From Microvirga splendida (lineage in GTDB: Bacteria > Pseudomonadota > Alphaproteobacteria > Rhizobiales > Beijerinckiaceae): DNA of 64,000 bases. Below, one piece after another: positions 1 through 8,756 of this stretch. The DNA lies in the NCBI RefSeq assembly GCF_016427565.1, contig NZ_JAELXT010000003.1, forward strand, positions 1 to 64,000, read 5' to 3'. The position numbers were made by a program, and so were the translations under genes. The notes under the pieces were generated by a model. It was not told where the DNA came from, ran no database searches, and saw nothing but the letters and a program-made list of their open reading frames with translations. Each line of letters opens with the position of its first letter. Position 1 is the first letter of the stretch.

Positions 1-289
1 GTTCATCTGCAAAACCTGGCTCAAGGAGCCCAAACGCTTCAAACTTGATCCGGTCCATCAAATGCCGGGACTGAACATCTAGATGCCTTCGGGACTTGTT
101 GAGAAACTCGCACCTGGCTATCTCCGAGTTCTCTTGCTTATAGGCAGCATGAGCCTTCCGGCTGTCCTGTTCGAAGCGCTTGCCCAACTCAAGGGCCTTG
201 AGGCACTCCTGTTGCGTTGCTGCATGGGAGTAGGACGCTGCAAAGACGCTTACAGCCAAGAAAGCAATAAAGAAGACCAATCTGTTCAT
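1..289 (-). CDS. Secreted small protein of unknown function, 3' part outside the window
   Basis: The minus strand reads open from an ATG at 289 to the window edge, giving at least 96 residues with no stop. It begins MNRLVFFIAFLAVSVFAA and continues to an S-H-A-A site, a typical Sec signal peptide with cleavage near residue 24. The mature part is charged and helical, with two cysteines (ECLKALELGK, ARCEFLNKS). The start lies eight bases after the deoB stop codon on the same strand, so it is probably the last gene of that transcript. I do not recognise the family. Because the C-terminus is missing, length and function cannot be judged. Confidence 0.6.
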   Translation of the reverse strand, partial: MNRLVFFIAFLAVSVFAASYSHAATQQECLKALELGKRFEQDSRKAHAAYKQENSEIARCEFLNKSRRHLDVQSRHLMDRIKFEAFGLLEPGFADE

Positions 290-296
290 TCAGCAA

Positions 297-1523
297 TCAA
301 TCCGGAAGCCAAGATCTCCCACTAATGTAATCTGCAACTTCCAGGTGATGCAATATCGTAGCTCCGATATCGGCAAAGCTTTCCCGCCGCCCGATGGAGC
401 TTGACGGTATTCCCTCTCCGAAGCTCAGGATCGGGACGTGCTCGCGGGTGTGGTCGGAGCCGGGCCAGGAGGGGTCGTTGCCGTGGTCGGCCGTGATGAC
501 GACCATGTCGCCCTCCCGCAGGGCGGCCTCGATCTCCGGAATGCGACGGTCGAAGGCCTCGAGGGCTGCCGCATAGCCGGGAATGTCGCGGCGGTGGCCG
601 AACTCGCTGTCGAAGTCGACGAGGTTCGCGAACACGAAGCCGCCGTCCGGTAGGCCCCCCATCGCGTCGATGGCCGCCGACAGGCAGGCGTCGTTGCCGT
701 TGGGCTTGATCTCCAGGCCGGTGCCGCGATGGGCGAAGATGTCGCCGATCTTGCCGACGGTGACGACGGGGTGTCCTGCCTTGGTCAGCGTGTCGAGAAT
801 GGTGTCCGAGGGCGGCGGCGTGGCGTAGTCCTTGCGGTTGCCGGTGCGCCTGAAGCCCGTCTCGGGCGTGCCCTGGAAGGGGCGCGCGATCACGCGGCCG
901 ATCTTGTACTCGTCGCAAAGCTCGCGTCCGATCCGGCACAGCTCGTAGAGCCGCTCCAGCCCGAAGAACTCCTCGTGCGCTGCGATCTGCAGCACGCTGT
1001 CGATGGAGGTGTAGCAGATCGGCTTGCCGGTCCGCAGGTGCTCCACGGCGAATTCCTCGATGATTGCCGTGCCCGAGGCGTGCTTGTTGCCGAGAATGCC
1101 GGGCAGGTTGCCGCGCCTGATGAGTTCCGCCGTCAGCTTCTCCGGAAAGGTCGGGACCGTATTGGGGAAATAGCCCCAGTCGAATGTGACGGGGACGCCC
1201 GCGATCTCCCAATGGCCGGAGGGCGTGTCCTTGCCTTTGGAGGTCTCGACACCGTAGCCCCAGGCGCCTTTGAGTGCACCTTGCGGCGCAAGGTTCGGCG
1301 GCATGCGCCCCGTGGAGGCCTCGCAGGCGAGGCCGAGGCCAAGCGCCGCCATATGCGGCAGATGGAGCGGTCCCTGGCGCAGGCCGGCCCGGTCGCCGCG
1401 GCCTTCGGCGCAGGCCTCCGCGATGTGCCCGACCGTGTCGGAGCCGGTGTCGCCATAGGCGTCGGCATCCTCCGCCCCGCCGATACCGACGGAATCGAGC
1501 ACGATGAGAAGAGCGCGAGGCAT
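297..1523 (-). CDS. deoB: Phosphopentomutase
   Basis: A 408-residue enzyme of the alkaline phosphatase-like superfamily that interconverts ribose 1-phosphate (or deoxyribose 1-phosphate) and ribose 5-phosphate, linking nucleoside salvage to the pentose phosphate pool in the cytoplasm. Visible metal-site motifs are the N-terminal [13 protein letters not shown], the phospho-threonine region [12 protein letters not shown] near residue 100, [13 protein letters not shown] near 300 and [20 protein letters not shown] near 345. Length is normal for the family (about 390-410). It follows the cation exporter on the same strand after about 40 bases. No other deo gene is in the window, so it is not part of a classical deo operon here. 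Confidence 0.95.
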   Translation of the reverse strand: MPRALLIVLDSVGIGGAEDADAYGDTGSDTVGHIAEACAEGRGDRAGLRQGPLHLPHMAALGLGLACEASTGRMPPNLAPQGALKGAWGYGVETSKGKDTPSGHWEIAGVPVTFDWGYFPNTVPTFPEKLTAELIRRGNLPGILGNKHASGTAIIEEFAVEHLRTGKPICYTSIDSVLQIAAHEEFFGLERLYELCRIGRELCDEYKIGRVIARPFQGTPETGFRRTGNRKDYATPPPSDTILDTLTKAGHPVVTVGKIGDIFAHRGTGLEIKPNGNDACLSAAIDAMGGLPDGGFVFANLVDFDSEFGHRRDIPGYAAALEAFDRRIPEIEAALREGDMVVITADHGNDPSWPGSDHTREHVPILSFGEGIPSSSIGRRESFADIGATILHHLEVADYISGRSWLPD

Positions 1524-1564
1524 GGGTTCCAGTCCTTCAAACCACGGGAATCATGACTGATACG

Positions 1565-2560
1565 TCATTGCGGCGAAAGATGCGATGCCTCGTCGTGGGG
1601 GTGGTGCCCCTCATGGGTGTGCGCGTGTTGCTCCAGCGGGCATTCCGGGCCGTGGCCCTGGGAGCCGGGCCTGTGGATTTCGATCTGCAGGGTTGCGTGC
1701 CCGATGCCGAAACGCTCCTTCAGGTCATGCTGCGCCTCCGCCAGAAAGCCATCGCCCGGATGGCCGTCGGGCATCACGAGATGGGCCGTCAGCGCCGTCT
1801 CGGTCGTGCTCACCGCCCAGACATGAAGGTGATGAACCTGGGAGACGCCGGGCATCTGCTCGAGCGCCTTCCTGACCTCGGGCACCACGATGGCGCGCGG
1901 CACGCCATGAAGGGACAGGGTCAGGGACTGGTTCAGCAACCCCCATGTGCTCCAGAGGATGACGGCCGCGATGACGAGGCTCAAGGCCGGGTCGATCCAG
2001 TTCGCGCCTGTCCAGAGGATGGCGAGACCGCCGAGCACGACGCCCAGCGACACGGCCGCGTCCGCCACCATGTGCAGGAAGGCGCCGCGGATGTTGAGAT
2101 CGTGCTGCCCGCCCATGAACAGGAAGGCCGTGAAGCCGTTCACGACGATGCCGATGCCCGCCACGATCATGACGGTGACGGCAGCGACAGGCGCGGGGTC
2201 GATCACGCGCTGCACGGATTCCCACGCGATGCCGCCGACGGCGATGAGCAGGAGCAGGGCGTTGAAAAGCGCCGCCAGGATGGAGCTTGAGCGAAGCCCG
2301 TAGGTGAAGCGTTCCGTCGGCGCACGTTTCGCCAGCAGCGCCGCGCCCCACGCGATGGCAAGGCCCAGCACGTCGCTCAGGTTATGCCCGGCATCCGAGA
2401 GCAGGGCCATGGAATCGGCCCAGAACCCGTAGGCCGCCTCGATGACCACGAAGCCCAGGTTGAGAGCGATGCCAATGGCGAAGGCGCGGCCGTGGCCTGC
2501 CTGCGGCGCATGAGCATGCCCGTGGTGGGGGCCGGCCGAATGATCGTGATGCGCTGCCAT
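1565..2560 (-). CDS. Cation diffusion facilitator (CzcD/ZitB-like metal exporter)
   Basis: This 331-residue inner-membrane protein has about six transmembrane segments and belongs to the CDF family, which exports Zn2+, Co2+, Cd2+ or similar ions in exchange for protons. The transport-site pairs are visible: DAGHNLSD in TM2 and LHMVAD in TM5, both with the HxxxD spacing typical of Zn/Cd-selecting members. The N-terminus (HHDHSAGPHHGHAHAP) and C-terminus (HAHTHEGHHPHDEASH) are strongly His-rich, as in metal-buffering CDF exporters. A cytoplasmic C-terminal domain is present. It sits 17 bases downstream of yejF on the same strand. No metal-responsive regulator is next to it, and substrate specificity is not decidable from sequence alone. 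Confidence 0.9.
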   Translation of the reverse strand: MAAHHDHSAGPHHGHAHAPQAGHGRAFAIGIALNLGFVVIEAAYGFWADSMALLSDAGHNLSDVLGLAIAWGAALLAKRAPTERFTYGLRSSSILAALFNALLLLIAVGGIAWESVQRVIDPAPVAAVTVMIVAGIGIVVNGFTAFLFMGGQHDLNIRGAFLHMVADAAVSLGVVLGGLAILWTGANWIDPALSLVIAAVILWSTWGLLNQSLTLSLHGVPRAIVVPEVRKALEQMPGVSQVHHLHVWAVSTTETALTAHLVMPDGHPGDGFLAEAQHDLKERFGIGHATLQIEIHRPGSQGHGPECPLEQHAHTHEGHHPHDEASHLSPQ

Positions 2561-2577
2561 GATCCGCCGCCCGTGGC

Positions 2578-4206
2578 TTACTGGCGAACCGCGCCCGAAG
2601 CCGCCGTTTCGAGATTGAAGGCGGCGGCGAACAGAGCCCTGGTGTAGTCGGTGCGCGGCGCCTCGAAAATGCTCTCGGCCGATCCCTCCTCGACGATCTG
2701 GCCGTTCTGCATCACCACCACATGGTTGGCGAGCGCGCGCACGACCTTCAGGTCATGGCTGATGAACATATAGGCGAGGTCTCGCTTCTTCTGCAGATCG
2801 CGCAGCAGTTCCACGATCTGCGCCTGCACGGACATGTCGAGGGCCGAGGTCGGCTCGTCGAGCATGATGAATTTCGGCTCCAGGGCCATGGCGCGGGCAA
2901 TGGCGATGCGCTGGCGCTGCCCGCCGGAGAACTCGTGCGGGTAGCGGTCCATAGTGGCAGGGTCGAGGCCCACATCGTGCAGGGCCTTCGCCACCACCTC
3001 GCGGCGCTGCGCGTATGACAGGCCCTTGTCCTGGACAAGCAGCCCTTCCTCCACGATCTCCGCAATCGACATGCGGGGCGAGAGGGAGCCGTAAGGATCC
3101 TGGAACACCACCTGCAGGTTCTTGCGCATGGGGCGGATGTCGTTGGCGCGCATGCCGTCGATGCGGTTGCCCAGGAATACTATGGGCCCTTCCGACTGCA
3201 CGAGGCGCAGGATGGCGAGGCCGAGCGTGGTCTTGCCGGAGCCGGATTCGCCCACCACGCCCACCGTCTCGCCCCGGCGCACGCGCACCGATACGCCGTC
3301 AACCGCCTTCACATGGCCGACGGTCCGCTGGAAGAAGCCGCGCTTGATGGGAAACCAGACCTTGATGGGACCCGCCTCGACGATCACGGGTGCATCGTGA
3401 GGAACGGGATTGGCCCGGCCCTTGGGCTCGGCGGCGAGCAGGCGCTGCGTGTAGGGATGCTGCGGGTTGCCGAAGACCTCCGCGACCGTTCCATGCTCGA
3501 CGATCTTGCCCTTGAACATCACGCAGACGCGGTCGGCGATCTTGCGCACGATGCCCAGATCGTGGGTGATGAAGAGCATGGACATGTTGAGCCTGCTCTT
3601 GAGTTCCGCCAGCAGCTTGAGGATCTGCGCCTGCACCGTCACGTCCAGCGCCGTCGTCGGCTCGTCGGCGATGAAGAGATCCGGCTCGTTGGCGAGCGCC
3701 ATGGCGATCATCACGCGCTGGCGCTGGCCGCCGGAGAGCTGGTGCGGATAGGCGCCGAGCCGCGATTCCGCCTCGCGGATGCCGACGAGTTCGAGAAGCT
3801 CCAGCGTGCGGGCGCGCGCCTCGCGGTCGGAGAGGCCGCGGTGCAGCTTCAGGATCTCGCCGATCTGCCGATCGATGGTGTGGAGCGGGTTGAGCGAGGT
3901 CATCGGCTCCTGGAACACCATGGTGATGTCGTTGCCGCGGACTTTCCGCATCTCGTTCTCGTCCGCCGGGATCATGTCCTTGCCCTTGAACAGGATGCGG
4001 CCGGAGGGATGATGGGCGGAGGGGTACTGAAGAAGCTTGAGCACCGAGAGCGCGGTCACGGACTTGCCGGAACCGGATTCTCCCACCAGCGCCACCGTCT
4101 CGCCCGGCATGACATCGAACGACACCCGGTCGACCGCCAGCATGTCCTGCTCGCCCTGGCGGAAGGCGACGGAGAGGTCCTGAACGGAGAGGAGGGGTTC
4201 TGTCAT
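2578..4206 (-). CDS. yejF: Yej-type ABC transporter, fused tandem ATP-binding protein
   Basis: This 542-residue cytoplasmic ATPase energises a peptide/microcin C importer. It holds two complete nucleotide-binding domains: the first has Walker [10 protein letters not shown], signature LSGGQRQR and Walker [13 protein letters not shown]; the second has [17 protein letters not shown] and [12 protein letters not shown]. Tandem fusion is the hallmark of YejF, in contrast to separate DppD/DppF. The ATG at 4206 gives [13 protein letters not shown] and overlaps the yejE stop by four bases (ATGA). The reading frame runs open further upstream, but that part lies over yejE in another frame and is not credible protein. 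It is the last transporter gene of the operon. Confidence 0.93.
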   Translation of the reverse strand: MTEPLLSVQDLSVAFRQGEQDMLAVDRVSFDVMPGETVALVGESGSGKSVTALSVLKLLQYPSAHHPSGRILFKGKDMIPADENEMRKVRGNDITMVFQEPMTSLNPLHTIDRQIGEILKLHRGLSDREARARTLELLELVGIREAESRLGAYPHQLSGGQRQRVMIAMALANEPDLFIADEPTTALDVTVQAQILKLLAELKSRLNMSMLFITHDLGIVRKIADRVCVMFKGKIVEHGTVAEVFGNPQHPYTQRLLAAEPKGRANPVPHDAPVIVEAGPIKVWFPIKRGFFQRTVGHVKAVDGVSVRVRRGETVGVVGESGSGKTTLGLAILRLVQSEGPIVFLGNRIDGMRANDIRPMRKNLQVVFQDPYGSLSPRMSIAEIVEEGLLVQDKGLSYAQRREVVAKALHDVGLDPATMDRYPHEFSGGQRQRIAIARAMALEPKFIMLDEPTSALDMSVQAQIVELLRDLQKKRDLAYMFISHDLKVVRALANHVVVMQNGQIVEEGSAESIFEAPRTDYTRALFAAAFNLETAASGAVRQ

Positions 4207-5366
4207 CGGAACGTCTTCCGCGGGTCGAAGGCGTCGCGCACCGCTTCGCCGACGAAGATGAGAAGGCTGAGCATGATGGCGATCACGAAGAAGCCCGCGA
4301 GGCCGAGCCAGGGCGCCTGAAGATTGGCCTTGCCCTGCGCCAGCAGCTCGCCGAGCGACGGCGAGCCCGGCGGCAGGCCGAAGCCGAGAAAGTCGAGGGA
4401 GGTCAGCGTCGTGATCGAGCCGTTGATGATGAAGGGCATGAAGGTGAGCGTCGCCACCATGGCGTTCGGTAGCAGGTGCTTGAACATGATGGTGGCGTTG
4501 GAGAGGCCCAGGGCGCGGGCCGCGCGCACATATTCGAAGTTGCGCGCGCGCAGGAACTCGGCGCGCACCACGCCCACCAGCGACACCCAGGAGAACAGCA
4601 GCAGGATGCCGAGCAGCACGAAGAAGCTCGGCGTGATCACGGCCGAGATGATGATGAGAAGATAGAGCGAGGGGATCGCTGTCCAGATCTCGATGAAGCG
4701 CTGGAACAGCAGGTCCGTCCAGCCGCCGTAATAGCCCTGCACGGCGCCGGCGAGAACGCCGATGACCGACGAGATGCCGGCCAGCGTCAGGCCGAACAGC
4801 ACCGAGATGCGAAAGCCGTAGATGAGGCGCGCGACCACGTCGCGCCCCTGGTCGTCCGTGCCAAGCCAGTTCCACTCAATGTCGTTGCAGCCCGTGCCGC
4901 CGTTGCGCTCCGCAATCGGTCGGCACTGCTCGTCGGTGAGCATCCAGGTGGGCGGCGCGGGAGCGGGAACGGGAAGGTCGAGGTTGTGCGTGTTATAGGA
5001 GAAGCGGACGGGCGCCCAGAGCAGCCATCCGTTGTCCTGGATTTCATTTCGGATGACCGGATCGCGGTAATCCGTCACCGCCAGGAAACCGCCGAACTTC
5101 TCCTCCGGATAATCCACGAAGGCCGGGTAGAGCAGCTCGCCCTTGTAGGAGGCAAGGATCGGCCGGTCGTTGGCGATGAGCTCCGCGAACAGGCTGAGCA
5201 CGAACAGAACTAGGAAGATCCAGAACGACCAGTAGCCGCGCCGGTTCGCCTTGAAGTTCTCCAGCCGCCGCCGGTTGAGCGGCGAGAGCTTGATGAAGCC
5301 CTGGCGCGGCAGGGGCGGGGCGACGGGCGAGGAGGCCGGAGAGACGACGGGCACGTTCTCGTTCAT
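4203..5366 (-). CDS. yejE: Yej-type ABC transporter permease
   Basis: A 387-residue inner-membrane permease of the binding-protein-dependent type, forming the translocation channel with YejB. It has one N-terminal TM after the motif LSPLNRRRLENFKANRRGYW, a long periplasmic loop (about residues 70-170), then a five-helix transport domain whose cytoplasmic EAA-like loop reads ARALGLSNATIMFKHLLPNA. Length agrees with the YejE group, which is longer than DppC because of the periplasmic loop. It starts one base after the yejB stop and overlaps yejF by four bases, so the genes are translationally coupled. Confidence 0.93.
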   Translation of the reverse strand: MNENVPVVSPASSPVAPPLPRQGFIKLSPLNRRRLENFKANRRGYWSFWIFLVLFVLSLFAELIANDRPILASYKGELLYPAFVDYPEEKFGGFLAVTDYRDPVIRNEIQDNGWLLWAPVRFSYNTHNLDLPVPAPAPPTWMLTDEQCRPIAERNGGTGCNDIEWNWLGTDDQGRDVVARLIYGFRISVLFGLTLAGISSVIGVLAGAVQGYYGGWTDLLFQRFIEIWTAIPSLYLLIIISAVITPSFFVLLGILLLFSWVSLVGVVRAEFLRARNFEYVRAARALGLSNATIMFKHLLPNAMVATLTFMPFIINGSITTLTSLDFLGFGLPPGSPSLGELLAQGKANLQAPWLGLAGFFVIAIMLSLLIFVGEAVRDAFDPRKTFR

Positions 5367-5367
5367 C

Positions 5368-6483
5368 TCACGCCTCCCTTGTCTCGAAGTCGATCCGCGG
5401 ATCGATCCAGGTATAGGTGAGGTCGGATACGAGGTTCACCGCCAGGCCGATCAGCGAAAAGATGTAGAGGTTGGCGAAGACCACCGGATAGTCGCGGTTG
5501 ACGATCGACTCGAACGACAGGAGGCCGAGCCCGTCGAGGGAGAAGATCGTCTCGATGAGGAGCGCGCCGGCGAAGAACGCCCCAATGAAGGCGCCGGGAA
5601 AGCCTGCGATCACGATGAGCATCGCATTGCGGAAGACGTGGCCGTAGAGCACCTGCCGCTCGGACAGGCCCTTCATGCGCGCGGTGAGCACGTATTGCTT
5701 ACGGATCTCGTCGAGGAAGGAGTTCTTCGTCAGCAGGGTCGAGGTGGCGAAGGCCCCGAGCGCCATGGCGGTGATCGGCAGAACCAGGTGCCAGAAGTAA
5801 TCGGCGATCTGCATGTACCACGGCATGAGGGCCCAGTTCTCGGACGTGAGGCCGCGCAGGGGGAAGAACTGCCAAAACGAGCCGCCGGCAAAAAGCACGA
5901 TCAGCAGGATCGCGAACAGAAAGCCCGGGATCGCATAGCCGATGATAACGATGGCCGAGGTCCAGATGTCGAAGGTGGAGCCGTCCCGCACCGCCTTCTT
6001 GATGCCGAGCGGAACCGAGATGGCATAGGAGATCAGCGTCATCCAGAGGCCGAGGCTGATCGAGACCGGCAGCTTCTCCTTGATGAGCTCCAGCACCGAG
6101 ATGTCGCGGAAATAGCTCTTGCCGAAATCGAAGCGCGCATAATCCCAGATCATCTTGAGGAAGCGCTCATGCGCCGGCTTGTCGAAGCCGAACTGCGTCT
6201 CCAGCTGCTTGATGAACTGCGGATCGAGGCCCTGGGCGCCGCGATAGCGGGACGAGGAGGCATCGCCCGCGCCGCCGCCTCCGGCGGACTGGCCTCCGCC
6301 GGCCATGTCACCGCCGCCGCCGGTGATGCGCGAGGTGGCGCCTGAATCCTGCCCCTGGAGCTGGGCGATGATGCGCTCCACGGGCCCCCCTGGGGCGAAC
6401 TGCACGAGCACGAAGGAGATGAGCATGATCCCCAGGATGGTGGGGATCATGAGAAGGATGCGGCGCGCGATATAGGCCAGCAT
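5368..6483 (-). CDS. yejB: Yej-type ABC transporter permease
   Basis: A 371-residue inner-membrane permease, partner of YejE. The start at 6483 gives [20 protein letters not shown], the classic DppB/YejB first helix, followed by [15 protein letters not shown]. Residues about 45-75 form a low-complexity Gly-rich insert ([17 protein letters not shown]) in the periplasmic loop, longer than in E. coli YejB. The EAA-like loop reads [21 protein letters not shown]. The ATG overlaps the stop of the DUF4260 gene by three bases. A longer upstream reading frame lies over that gene and was not used. Confidence 0.92.
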   Translation of the reverse strand: MLAYIARRILLMIPTILGIMLISFVLVQFAPGGPVERIIAQLQGQDSGATSRITGGGGDMAGGGQSAGGGGAGDASSSRYRGAQGLDPQFIKQLETQFGFDKPAHERFLKMIWDYARFDFGKSYFRDISVLELIKEKLPVSISLGLWMTLISYAISVPLGIKKAVRDGSTFDIWTSAIVIIGYAIPGFLFAILLIVLFAGGSFWQFFPLRGLTSENWALMPWYMQIADYFWHLVLPITAMALGAFATSTLLTKNSFLDEIRKQYVLTARMKGLSERQVLYGHVFRNAMLIVIAGFPGAFIGAFFAGALLIETIFSLDGLGLLSFESIVNRDYPVVFANLYIFSLIGLAVNLVSDLTYTWIDPRIDFETREA

Positions 6484-6851
6484 CAAGCGCCTGCTGCTTG
6501 CCGGCCGATGCGGCCAAGATGGGTGTCCTTGAAGCCGGACGCGTATTTCAAGCCATATCCCAACATGCGGTCGAACCCGATATGCGCCGCCCAGACGGCC
6601 GCGATACCGAGCAGGATAGGGCTCTCCAGCAAAAGACCAAGCCCTGCGAGGAGCGCAGGCCCGAGGGTGGAGTGCAGGGCATTGTACGCCACCGCTCCGA
6701 ACCGGGGGCCGGCCAAGTAGCCCGCAAAGCTCAGGTCGGGGCTGAAGAACAGGATGGCATAGAGCCACCAGGACGTCCCGGTGAAGGCGAAGGCCCAGCT
6801 GGCCAGGATGAAGAGGGCCAGACCCTCGAGGCGCAGAAGCAGGCGGGGCAT
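6483..6851 (-). CDS. DUF4260 family small membrane protein
   Basis: A 122-residue hydrophobic protein with about four transmembrane helices, matching DUF4260 by memory of its pattern ([17 protein letters not shown] at the start; [20 protein letters not shown] near the end). The family has no known function. I chose the ATG at 6851, preceded by GAGGCGGAC, over a TTG at 6887; family members start just before the LRLEG motif. It lies inside the yej operon, between the second binding protein and yejB, and overlaps the yejB start. DUF4260 genes are usually free-standing, so the location is unusual. It might be an accessory subunit or a passenger. Confidence 0.75.
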   Translation of the reverse strand: MPRLLLRLEGLALFILASWAFAFTGTSWWLYAILFFSPDLSFAGYLAGPRFGAVAYNALHSTLGPALLAGLGLLLESPILLGIAAVWAAHIGFDRMLGYGLKYASGFKDTHLGRIGRQAAGA

Positions 6852-6890
6852 GTCCGCCTCGTTACGTGTCCCAGCAGCTGTATCCAAGCC

Positions 6891-8756
6891 TTATCCTCGC
6901 CCGATCCGTTTCGCCTTCTCGGCATCGTACCACCAGGTTCCCGGCGCGCCGGAGGCGAAGCGCGGCTTCGTTGCCGGGCGCGAGAACTGGTCCCAGTAGG
7001 CGAGCCAATCGCTGGCCCTGTACCACATGGGCACCCAATAATGGCCCGAACGGAGAACGCGGTCCAGGGCGCGGGCCGCGATGGTGACTTCCTGGCGTGA
7101 CTTGGCGGTGGCGATGGTCTCGATCAGCGCGTCGACGGCCGGATCGTCGATCCCGGCGATGTTCTGCGAGCCGGGCCGCTTGCCGGCGGCCGAGCCGTAG
7201 ACCAGCCGCAGGCTGTCGCCCGGCGTGGAGGAGCCGCTCAGGTTCCGGCTCGCCATGTCGAAGTCGTATTCCTCCATCCGGCGCTGATACTGGGCCGCGT
7301 CCACGATGCGCGAGACCGCATCGATGCCGAGCCGCTTCAGGTTGGCCTGGAAGGGCTGCGTATGGGGCTGAAGGAAGGGCGAGGATTCGAGGAACTCGAT
7401 CCGGAACGGCTGCCCGTTCGGCAGCTTGAGCACGCCGCCCTCGCGCTTGCAGCCGGCCTCGCGCAGCAGCTCGTCCGCGCGGCGCAGAAGGCGCCTGTCC
7501 TGGCCCGAGCCGTCGGAGACGGGCGGCACGGGAGGCTCCGCGAACACCGAAGCCGGAAGCTTGCTGCGAAACGGCTCGAGAAGCGCGAGCTCTTCCGGCG
7601 AGGGCGTGCCCACGGCCTTCATGTCGCTGTTCTCGAAGAACGAGCCCGTGCGGTTGAACATGCCGAACATGATGTTGGCGTTCGTCCATTCGAAATCGAA
7701 GGCGAGCCCGATGGCCTGGCGAATGCGCGGATCCTTGAAGGCGTCGCGGCGCATGTTGAAGTACCAGCCCTGGATGGTCGAGGGAGCGCCGCTCTCGATC
7801 TCCTCCTTCTTCACGCGACCTTCGCGCACGGCCGGAAAATCGTAGCCAGTCGCCCAGATGCGCGACGTGTATTCCTCGTTGAAGTTGAGCGTGCCGTTCT
7901 TGAAGGCCTCGAACGCGACCGTGCGGTCGCGGAAATATTCGTAGCGGATATGGTCGAAGTTGTGCTGCCCCACATTCACGGGCAGATCCTTGGCCCAATA
8001 ATCGGGCACGCGGTCGAACTCGATGAAGCGTCCGACTTCGAAGCGGCCCACCTTGTAGGGGCCGGAGCCGAGCGGGGCCTCGAGCGTCGAGGCCCCGAAG
8101 TCCTTGCCCTGCCAGTAGCGCTCGGAGAAGATCGGCATGCCGGCAATGACGAGATGCAGATCGCGGCTGCGCTCCGGCGTGAACTGCACGCGCAGGACCT
8201 CGTCTGATTCCGCCTCCGCCGAGGCCAGCTGCGTCAGGAGCTGGGAGTAGAGCGGATGCCCCTTGGTCTTGAGAATGTTCAGAGTAAAGGCCGCATCCCT
8301 CGCGGTCAGCTTCGAGCCGTCATGGAAGCGCGCTTCCGGCCGCAGGGTGAAGCGATAGGTCAGCTTGTCGTCGGAGACACGCACGCTCTTCGCCACGAGA
8401 CCGTAGAGCGCATCCGGCTCGTCGCCGGAGCCCACCATCAGGCTGTCGAAGGTGCTGCCCATGCCGGCGGCGCCGTCGCCCTGCAGCACGAAGGTGTTGA
8501 GCGTGTTGAACGTGTCGAAGTTCTGGTTGCCGTAGGTCTGCTTGATCTGGATCGCCAGCGTGCCGCCCTTCGGAGCCGCCGGGTTCACGAAGTCGAAATG
8601 CTTGAAGTCGGGCCCGTACTTCAGCTCGCCGAAGCTTGAGAGGCCGTGGGCTTCGGTGCCGCCGGCTTCCTGCGCCCAACCGGCACGCGGCAGCACCGCG
8701 AGGGCGGCGGTGGCCACTCCGGTCTGAAGAATGCGACGGCGGCTGAACTCTCTCAT
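6891..8756 (-). CDS. Yej-type extracellular peptide-binding protein, Tat-exported paralogue
   Basis: A 621-residue family 5 solute-binding protein that would capture oligopeptides in the periplasm and deliver them to YejB/YejE. The start at 8756 gives a twin-arginine signal (REFSRRRILQTGVATAALAV, then GWAQ cleavage). Family landmarks include HFDFVNPAAPKGG, PLGSGPYKVGRFEVGR, YFRDRTVAFEAFKNG, IQGWYFNMRR and PGTWWYDAEKAK. It is a diverged paralogue of the gene immediately upstream, with which it overlaps by four bases. The Tat signal contrasts with the Sec signal of its partner. An apparent N-terminal extension in the same frame lies over the upstream gene and is not used. Confidence 0.9.
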   Translation of the reverse strand: MREFSRRRILQTGVATAALAVLPRAGWAQEAGGTEAHGLSSFGELKYGPDFKHFDFVNPAAPKGGTLAIQIKQTYGNQNFDTFNTLNTFVLQGDGAAGMGSTFDSLMVGSGDEPDALYGLVAKSVRVSDDKLTYRFTLRPEARFHDGSKLTARDAAFTLNILKTKGHPLYSQLLTQLASAEAESDEVLRVQFTPERSRDLHLVIAGMPIFSERYWQGKDFGASTLEAPLGSGPYKVGRFEVGRFIEFDRVPDYWAKDLPVNVGQHNFDHIRYEYFRDRTVAFEAFKNGTLNFNEEYTSRIWATGYDFPAVREGRVKKEEIESGAPSTIQGWYFNMRRDAFKDPRIRQAIGLAFDFEWTNANIMFGMFNRTGSFFENSDMKAVGTPSPEELALLEPFRSKLPASVFAEPPVPPVSDGSGQDRRLLRRADELLREAGCKREGGVLKLPNGQPFRIEFLESSPFLQPHTQPFQANLKRLGIDAVSRIVDAAQYQRRMEEYDFDMASRNLSGSSTPGDSLRLVYGSAAGKRPGSQNIAGIDDPAVDALIETIATAKSRQEVTIAARALDRVLRSGHYWVPMWYRASDWLAYWDQFSRPATKPRFASGAPGTWWYDAEKAKRIGRG